Notes under the pieces: model-generated
The model's database searches: none
What the model was told of the DNA's origin: nothing
The model's input: the letters and a program-made list of their open reading frames with translations, nothing else
Assembly: GCA_963969395.1 (NCBI GenBank)
Contig: OZ017801.1
Span: forward strand, 13,893,611 to 13,957,610
Origin: Pseudoscleropodium purum
Lineage: Eukaryota; Streptophyta; Bryopsida; Hypnales; Brachytheciaceae
DNA: 64,000 nucleotides
Reading direction: 5' to 3'
Position numbers and translations under genes: made by a program
Part shown: in pieces, positions 57,074 through 64,000 of the stretch
How positions within the stretch are numbered: the stretch's first letter is position 1
Layout: each line of letters opens with the position of its first letter

Positions 57074-60000
57074 AACTTCCTATCGAGGAAATTGCTCTCA
57101 TCTTATTGTAGACTTCAGGAGCCGCGAGGATGTTAGCTTAATATTGTAAATGTATTGTTATGTAATATTCTGATTTAAGTTTCTTAGCAATTCGTGAGGT
57201 TTCAGGAAGACTATTGACATTACCTTGTAGTTTTTCTTATTTGTCAGAATGTGCTCGAAAGAGGCAGGCATTGCCTTGCACTATACCCTGTGTATTGTCG
57301 CTGTACAGATTGCGAGTGCTCTGTGGATTATTATTATCATTATCCAGCTCTTCGTGGTTGCTTGTACGTAAGGTAGACGTGCCAATTCAAATCCTTCTCC
57401 ACAATACAATAAGAAATTTCAAGCTATGAAATTGGGCACAATTATTCAATGCCATGTTAAGATTCACTTCCAAAACAATATGCAAAATGATATCCTCTTA
57501 CAAATTTCATTCCAAATTGAAAGTAACAAGGCTAAAATCTTCTTAAAAAAACCTTACATCTTAAAAGAACTTTACGACCCTTCACTGCACAATGTAGTCA
57601 TTGTGCATTAGTGCAAATTTGTGTTGCACTCCTTACTTGTTTGAAGCTTGGTTGTGTGGGGTGATTTTCTTGAGTCCATTTTTTTTATAAGTTGCAATGA
57701 ACACATATAATGGTCTTCAATGATTGTGGTGATATAAACATGGACCTTTTTGAATTATTCACTTACAATATAATCAATAAAATTTGTACAAAAAAAATAA
57801 TGTGAACATTGAATCCAAAATGGAGATAACATTGTCAAATTACATATTTGACAATGATGCTATCTAAGGTAGAAACACTTAAAAGGAGCATTTTTGGTCC
57901 TACTATTTCAAAGATCAAATGACCAAAACTTTCTTTATGAGATTATTAGCAAGCTCAAGAGAAATGCAATCCAAGTGGTTTTGTAATTTAATGAGGTAAT
58001 ATTTACCAAATTTTTTAGAGTTGAAAATATAGGATAATTTATATTGATTATAGACTCATCTTAAATGGACATCTTTAAAATAAAATGTCTCAACTTTCAT
58101 TGGTTGTTTCAAAAAAACTCTTCACCTTTCATTAACTACATATGAAAAGTTGTGGTCTTAAGTCTTGAAAGTGTTCATTCAAGGTTATTTTTTAGGTGTT
58201 GGAGATTATAAAATTTTACTTGTAGGTATTTCTATTTTGTAGATGCTTATGAAGAAATCTAAAGTTATGAATCTAGGCTATATCTATGGATAAAGTTAGT
58301 AATAGTTTATGGTATCTAATCTTATCAATTGTTCTATAATTATAGAAATAATGAATTTTTTTTTAATCTTGCTTGTCTTATATGTTGGAACTTTATCAAC
58401 TATTTTATTTGTTCTATGTGACTATTGGAATTTTATCAACTATGAATAAATATGGGGTGATTTTTTATTCCAATTTCATATTGAAATTTGTAAGATCTAA
58501 GTTGGTTTTGATGTTTTGATAGTAATTCAAATTTGTTTAAGACGATAGGATGCTAGAAGGACTCTAAAGAATTAGAAGAAATGTTCACCAGATTAGCCTT
58601 TTTTACATCTAATTCAAGACACTAAAAAAGTCATAAATAATAATATAGAAAACTTGTATTTAAGTGCAAAGTAAAAACTTATAGGGTCTTAGCTACAACT
58701 AGCTCTAGACCAACAAGGCAACAATATGGTCAAGATTTTTGTTGACTTTTCACTAAGTGTCATGAATGGAAATATGTTTAAATATTGACCATATTCTAAC
58801 CATTAGAGAATTGGAGGTACAATTGTTGTTGTCTCTTTGCTACATAAAGAGCATTCCACAAATCTAGACATTGAGCCCCAAACATAGAGGATTATAGACA
58901 TTATTTTGCCTATTTGGCACAAAAAATGCTTGTTGTTATTTTTACTTCTACTAGCACATCGCTCCATGTCAACCATGACTAGCTTCTCCCCCACCATTTT
59001 CTCCTCTCAAATTGCACAAACACTCTTGCTTGCTAGACCAAAGGTGCTTCTTTCACATTCATTTTATTATGTTCCCGCTTGTTCTTCGATCAATGGAAGT
59101 GGTTGTTGACTCACGGTCTCCAATGTGGTAGTTCTCATTCCTATGCTTCAATCACCTACTGAGGATCAATGCAATGAGCCCAAACAAAAGGACTAGTTGT
59201 GAGCAGTGGTTGGTCAAATGCAGGTCTTTAGCCCTTTGTTTTTATATTTGCAAGTGCAATTTTTTTATTTTGTTGATTAATAAGTGGATAGTAAGTAAAA
59301 AAATTTGCTAGTGTATTGCTAGGAGACATTAGTAAAAAAGCAATGACCACCATAACACAAAATCAACAAAAAAAAGTGTTGATGTTGTTTGTATCTTTGG
59401 TTACATTGTCTTGGACAATATTTTGCAAAAAAATGTTGTCCAATTTGTTATAGTGGTCAAGTAAAAAGAAATCAATTATAAATTTGCTGAATAAATGACA
59501 TAAGCTAGATGATTTTAGAGAGAATTCTATACCATATGGTAGGCCCAAAACCAACCCAATAGAGATTGCCACATAGGCAAAAACTGCATATAGATAGGAT
59601 TATAAAATTAGATTTCAAAATTTAATTAGAAGTAAGAAGATAAGTTTTCTAAACGTTGATGATAGATGCAAAGTGAATCTAGAGACGGATGAGAGGAGAA
59701 GACAAGATATTTATACAAATGGGGTGGTAAAAGGTAGAATAAATCATATGGAATATGTGAATCACTCATAGTCTTAATTCACATATCCCATATACTTTGT
59801 TTTACCTTTTACCACCTTATTTGTATAAAGAGCTTATTATTTCCTTTGTTAAATTGAAGTGATTTCTCTTCTATCTCTAGGGTATAAATGTGTATCATCT
59901 ATTTTGTAATTTAGTTTTTTTTGTTTATATAGAAGTCCATCTATAGTGATTAAAAAAATTTCAAATAATGAAAATTCTATTAAAACTTTTTAAATTCAAA

Positions 60001-60699
60001 ATGAGAAAAAAAAATTTAATTCTTTTGTTGATTTGGACATTGTACTATTGGAATCAACAAAAATTTAGTGACCATTTTGTTAACATATACATACCAAATA
60101 AAAAAAAACTTGTCAATTTTTTCTTGACTTGGACATCATTTTTTAGTAGTGGAAGTACATGTATCATTGACTTGATTTAGCAATGGAGGTCATCCCTTGC
60201 TTTTGTCACTATTGTTGGTGACTATTGCTCATTGAAGGCCTTTTGTGTAGCAACCTTTAGATGTTGCTTGGTCTATGCCGCTTCTTTCATCTTCCTCTCT
60301 TCTATTTGCCTCCACTTTCTAAATTTGACCTCCTTCTTGAACTCCTTTGTTTGCTCTACTTCTTTGAAGCAGGTTGTTTGTCACTTGTCATTATATATGA
60401 TTTGGATTAGCTTATGATAGAGTCTCCTTTTCTCCACCTCTATGTACATCAATGAATGTCCATCAACTTGAAAAAATTTGGCCGCAATGGTGAAGACTCC
60501 CCCTTTGTTGTTGCCATATTTCTAGAAGTTTGGAATTCAAAATTGGAGGAGCTAGCCATGAAGTCTTCCTTCTATTTTATAAAGTTTATGGTATGTAAAA
60601 ATTGTCTATAGGTCCCATTTTTTATTGAATACTCTAGGATTGTATAGTCAAATATTAGTGCCCACAAATCATTTTTAGATGTTTGGTTTAGTAAAAGAT
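57074..60699. other. AT-rich intergenic, probably old transposon debris
   Basis: No intact gene seen. Parts read on the minus strand near 60200-60600 look like decayed coding sequence (for example RKWRQIEERKMKEAA) and may belong to the pogo-like relic beyond. Confidence 0.4.
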
Positions 60700-61700
60700 C
60701 TCTTCAATGCTAAATCTATTTATTGTGCTAGATCCTCCTTCTATGCAACTATTTTGCACAAAGTGTCTAGGCATCCATGTAATCTTGAAATGTACACTTG
60801 AAAGGCCTCAAGATACTAACATCTAGAGATTGAAGTCTATGGCTCATATGTAATGGCAATGTGAGGATATCTAAATTGATGGTAGATGCCTTATGTACTA
60901 CCTCAAGGATGACGTGCAATTCATGACCATGGAATATCAATAAGAGCCTATTGGTAGGTAATATGCCTCCATGGCCTTCGAATGCCTTGACAAAATGTAA
61001 AATCCATTATGAGAATAAATTACTAGTCATCTAAACTTTTGCTTGCATAGCCATGTTTGCAATTGCTTCACACTTTTTTATGTAATTTCTCTAAATGCAC
61101 TTGCCTTGGGAAAATATAGAATGTTTATACCAATTGCACTAATAAATGTTTGAGCACTCAACCATTTCCATTGGTCTAGAATAATATTATGAACAAAATA
61201 GGAAGAATGCTTTGCAAATACTAAGGTACCACCATCATTCCACCTAATTTGTGCTCTTGTCTTGTCACAATTCCAAAAGTATTTGTCATCTTAGCCATAT
61301 AATACATAGAAATGTTATTATTAGATTATGAAAGAATGATTCAACATTCCGCACATAATCCTCATGCCCTATTGGTCTCTAGGCCTTGAGTGAATCTCAA
61401 AACCAGATTGGAATGCCTTTGTTGCTAACAGACCAACCAACCAACACCAAAAATGCCTTCTCAGAATGGATTCACATGGATGTGTACTATCTCTACAATT
61501 TTGAAACGGAGTTGCATAATTATAAGAAGATAATTGAGGTCTTACATTTACTATACATTTTGCTCTAATTTGTCTTCTTCTTCAATTGTGAAAACTCCTT
61601 GCCAACCTTGCTTTCTAGTGAGAGTCCATACAAAAAAACTATCTTTCAAAGACAATACTAGAATTCTATAATGCCAAGAAACAATCTGAATGCATCCATC
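60700..61700 (-). pseudogene. pogo/Tigger-like (DDE_1) transposase relic
   Basis: On the minus strand, about 60787-60890, the translation ILTLPLHMSHRLQSLDVSIL followed by RPFK matches the DDE_1 block PPHtSHlLQPLDVsvFgPlK. Just upstream, LLLIFHGHELHV corresponds to the LDGHxSH block with its catalytic Asp lost. Farther upstream (about 61570-61690) WTLTRKQGWQGVFTIEEEDK resembles the CENP-B-type linker. Many stops interrupt it. Long dead. Confidence 0.5.
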
Positions 61701-62129
61701 TTCTCTGTTCTACAACTTCTAATGCCAATTTGAACATTCTATTAGACTACATCATGTGTCATTGCTTTTAGATTGGTGGAGACTATAGTAGCTATAGGGG
61801 TACATTGCAATTGTTGTAGTTGGTTGTATTGACTTTATTGGATTGTTAAAGTCAATGAGAGTTTTGGATGTTTATAGTTTTGATATTTGAGGTCCTATAA
61901 AGCATTGGGGATGCTAGGGTTGGCACATCCATATGACTGCATAGTGTTCTTGCTACAATACTGAGGATGTTACAGTTTTATGAAGGTTGGCTTCTCAAAC
62001 CAATGCCCTCATCGCCATTCACAATATTGTAGGTGCTACCACAGAGCTTTTCTATAAGATTCTGTTTAGTACTAGTACTTATGGTTTTATAAAGGTTGTG
62101 GGAGAAGATGAGGCCAATTTTTTGAATTG

Positions 62130-63006
62130 AGAGAAAGAATTGAACATTATAGCCTTTATAGAGAAGTGCATGAGTAATAGTGAGATTGTAGAGATTGTGG
62201 GCATGTTACAATCTACAATTAATAGAGTATTAAAGTAGCATTCTTACAACCTTGAATTTTATAGAGGAGGTTGTTTTAGGATCCTCATGGTTTCGGAGAA
62301 GGGGTATACTTCATGCCTAGTTACTGTTGGTGGTTTAGAGATTATAACACAGACAATAAAAGTACCATAAGAGGATATTTGGAGGTTGAGAGGGCCGTTT
62401 TAGGCCTATTCCCCTAACCCTATTTTTGCTATCAGTTTCGTTTTTGTTTTTAAAAAAAAAAAATTGGAAAAAAAATTAATTAATTAATTTACATAAAATA
62501 AAATTTGGTAACATGGATGTCACCATGCCTTGTCAAGTAGGAACTTTGAGGTTGTTCCCTTGACGCTAGTAGCCTAGAGAACTCGCAACCCTCAAAAGTT
62601 GTTGAAAATCCTCTAATGTTAGAAGAGAGATAGGTAAAGAGATGTGTCATAATACCTTAAGGAATGCATTGAGAGAAGAAGGATTGTCTTCTTTTCCAAA
62701 GTTCAAAAAAACATATTTTGAGTCAAAAGAATAGGAAAGAGAGATTTCCTTTTTGCTCAAACCTACAAAAATTAAACAATAAGTAATTGGGAGTAGGTGG
62801 TGTTTAGTGATGAAACAAAAATAAGTTGTTTCAACTCAAATGGAAGGATGTGGTGTTCAATAGAGGATAAAGAAAACATTCCTAAACATGCAATGAAGCA
62901 AACTATTAGGCATAGTGGAGGCTTCTTAAAAACTTTGAAATTCAATATCTTTTCTTTCATGAGTTGGAACACCGAGAAACAAAGCCCATGCACTTTTCTT
63001 CGCTAA
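62130..63006 (+). pseudogene. Tc1-like (DD34E) transposase relic, split by a MITE
   Basis: Pieces in order: an N-terminal helix-turn-helix EKELNIIAFIEKCMSNSEIV with EIVGMLQSTINRVL (62131-62250); CHNTLRNALREEGLSSFPKF and KKTYFESKE (62647-62730); and the catalytic NWE*VVFSDETKISCF with NSNGRMWCS (62785-62850). These match the Tc1 order 'S..EIa...g.S.sTv.RvL', 'TlrraLke.Gl', 'vvFSDEtki...gsdGr'. Stops include TAG at 62794-62796, where relatives have Trp. The MITE at 62366-62618 lies between the first two pieces. Confidence 0.65.
62366..62618. mobile_element. MITE with CATTAGARGA ends, copy 3
   Basis: Starts CATAAGAGGATATTTGGAGG and ends AATCCTCTAATG; 253 bp. It shares GGCCGTTTTAGGCCTATTCC-type sequence and the CTCGCAACCCTC block with copies 1 and 2. 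It sits inside the Tc1-like relic, so it is younger than that insertion. Confidence 0.65.
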
Positions 63007-63320
63007 GAGCTTTCTAACGGTACCAAAAACATGACCGAGGGATGCACAATTTCAAAAATTCATAACCTAGCATAATTTTATATCCAAAAATAACTTTAAA
63101 ATTCATAATTGTCACAATGTAGGTTCAAATGCCATGAAACAAAGCCTATACACACCTCCTCATAAAGAGCTTTCCAACAATACTAAAAATGCGACCGGAG
63201 ATACATGATCTAGGAGATCTGAATGTAGCAAACAAACAACAAGCCTAATTTAAAGGTATGGATAGATGGCAAATAAAAAATGTTAGCATTTTTCCTTTAG
63301 TTAGGGATGAGCCATGGCCA

Positions 63321-63550
63321 AGGAAGATTGACCTTTGTACTACCTTGTCAAAGGATAAATGTAAAAATTACCCCCTATTTTGTGCTGCTTGAATTTTAAA
63401 TTTTGAATTGTATCTCATCACCAAGCTAATTTGGGGCCAAATATGAATTCAAAATTTGCAAATTTCATCATATGTAGCAAACAAAAAATTCCAGTGTTTT
63501 TTCCAAGGGTAAAACACGGGGCAATACTCCCTGCTCAATTCACCCTGACT
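63321..63550. mobile_element. Diverged, inverted copy of the 26291-26526 MITE
   Basis: Matches the reverse complement of 26291-26526 along its length: GGCCAAGGAAGATTGACC at the start, CCCCCTATTTTGT, GAATTCAAAATTTGCAAATT and AAGGGTAAAACACGGG near the end. The right end is eroded. Confidence 0.65.
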
Positions 63551-63769
63551 TTGTGACACTGGCCACGCGTTGCCGTTTTTAACCTCGCTTGGTGGAACCA
63601 TCCTGTCTCCGAAGACTGCCAGAGCCTGTGCACTTTGTGTGTTTTCGGTGTTTTTGCCGAGGCGCTTCAAGGCGCAGCTCCTCTGGACGAGAATCATTCT
63701 GTGAAACTCCCTTGAGGACCTGCTGCGCTTCAAATTCACGTCTCGGAGGAGCTTCAGGAAGGGAAAATT

Positions 63770-63961
63770 ATGGCGGTGGAAAACGCCGTGGGCGTGGCGC
63801 ATTCGTTGTTGCTGAAAACGACACCTCTCACGGACGACGCGGACCATGTGAACGTGGTTGCGATCTGTCTGTTTGTGTTTCTGCTGTGCGCTTGTATCGT
63901 TCTTGGACACCTCTTGGAGGAGAATCGGTGGATGAATGAGTCCATTACGGCACTTCTTCTG
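63770..63961 (+). CDS. Vacuolar-type Na+(K+)/H+ antiporter (NHX), first exon of a second copy
   Basis: The ATG at 63770 opens a 64-codon exon that ends at GTGAGG (63962). The end, HLLEENRWMNESITALLL, is the NHX first-exon signature and is closer to the family consensus than the pseudogene copy (HHLEENLWMNESVTWLLL). The leader before the ATG shares a GTGTTTTCGGTGTTTTT block with the first NHX. The rest lies beyond the window. Probably the functional member of a tandem pair about 13.7 kb apart. Confidence 0.85.
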
Positions 63962-64000
63962 GTGAGGCCTCGTGAATCCCTCGCGGTCTTGGAAGTAACG

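Overview
This is a nuclear segment from a land plant. Genes have GT-AG introns, and the host genes are plant types: a GDA1/CD39 apyrase, a group IVA-like (CNGC19/20-like) cyclic-nucleotide-gated channel, an organellar phenylalanyl-tRNA synthetase, vacuolar-type NHX antiporters and a relic of the plant-specific RABF1/ARA6 GTPase. A bryophyte or other non-seed plant is my inference from the look of the genes and transposons; I cannot prove it from this window. Intergenic DNA is very AT-rich and full of small and large DNA transposons.

Layout. 1-1739: 3' part of an apyrase gene (+). 2406-3603: two TTAA-flanked MITEs. 4852-18093: a 13.2-kb element bounded by inverted repeats and studded with about 27 copies of a 21-bp palindrome (arms GTATCGGCTG / CAGCCGATAC). 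It carries a minus-strand set (a ParB-like protein gene and two FCP1/HAD-like pseudophosphatase genes) and a plus-strand DUF7869-type transposase, all damaged. 19150-24412: CNGC gene (-), eight exons. 26291-28106: two MITEs. 29223-38945: a 9.7-kb hAT element with a perfect 8-bp target duplication (CTCAAATT), carrying a protein-kinase-like gene (-) and a hAT transposase (+), with GC-rich CCGTCCGCCCC arrays at its ends and inside. 40059-45830: several MITEs and dispersed repeats. 48137-49522: organellar PheRS (-), divergent from an NHX antiporter pseudogene (50032-55750, +). 56768-57073: RABF1 relic. 60700-61700 and 62130-63006: decayed pogo-like and Tc1-like transposases. 63770-63961: first exon of a second, intact-looking NHX gene that runs off the window.

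The most interesting object is the 4852-18093 element. It encodes a protein with a ParB/sulfiredoxin-like domain and also carries many copies of a perfect palindrome not seen elsewhere in the window. By analogy with ParB-parS this suggests an element-encoded DNA-binding system acting on dispersed sites, though the transposase could equally be the binder. Several palindromes lie in introns, and at two introns the palindrome itself seems to supply the 3' splice site.

All coordinates and translations were read by eye. Splice sites are inferred from frame continuity and consensus, and no database search was possible.
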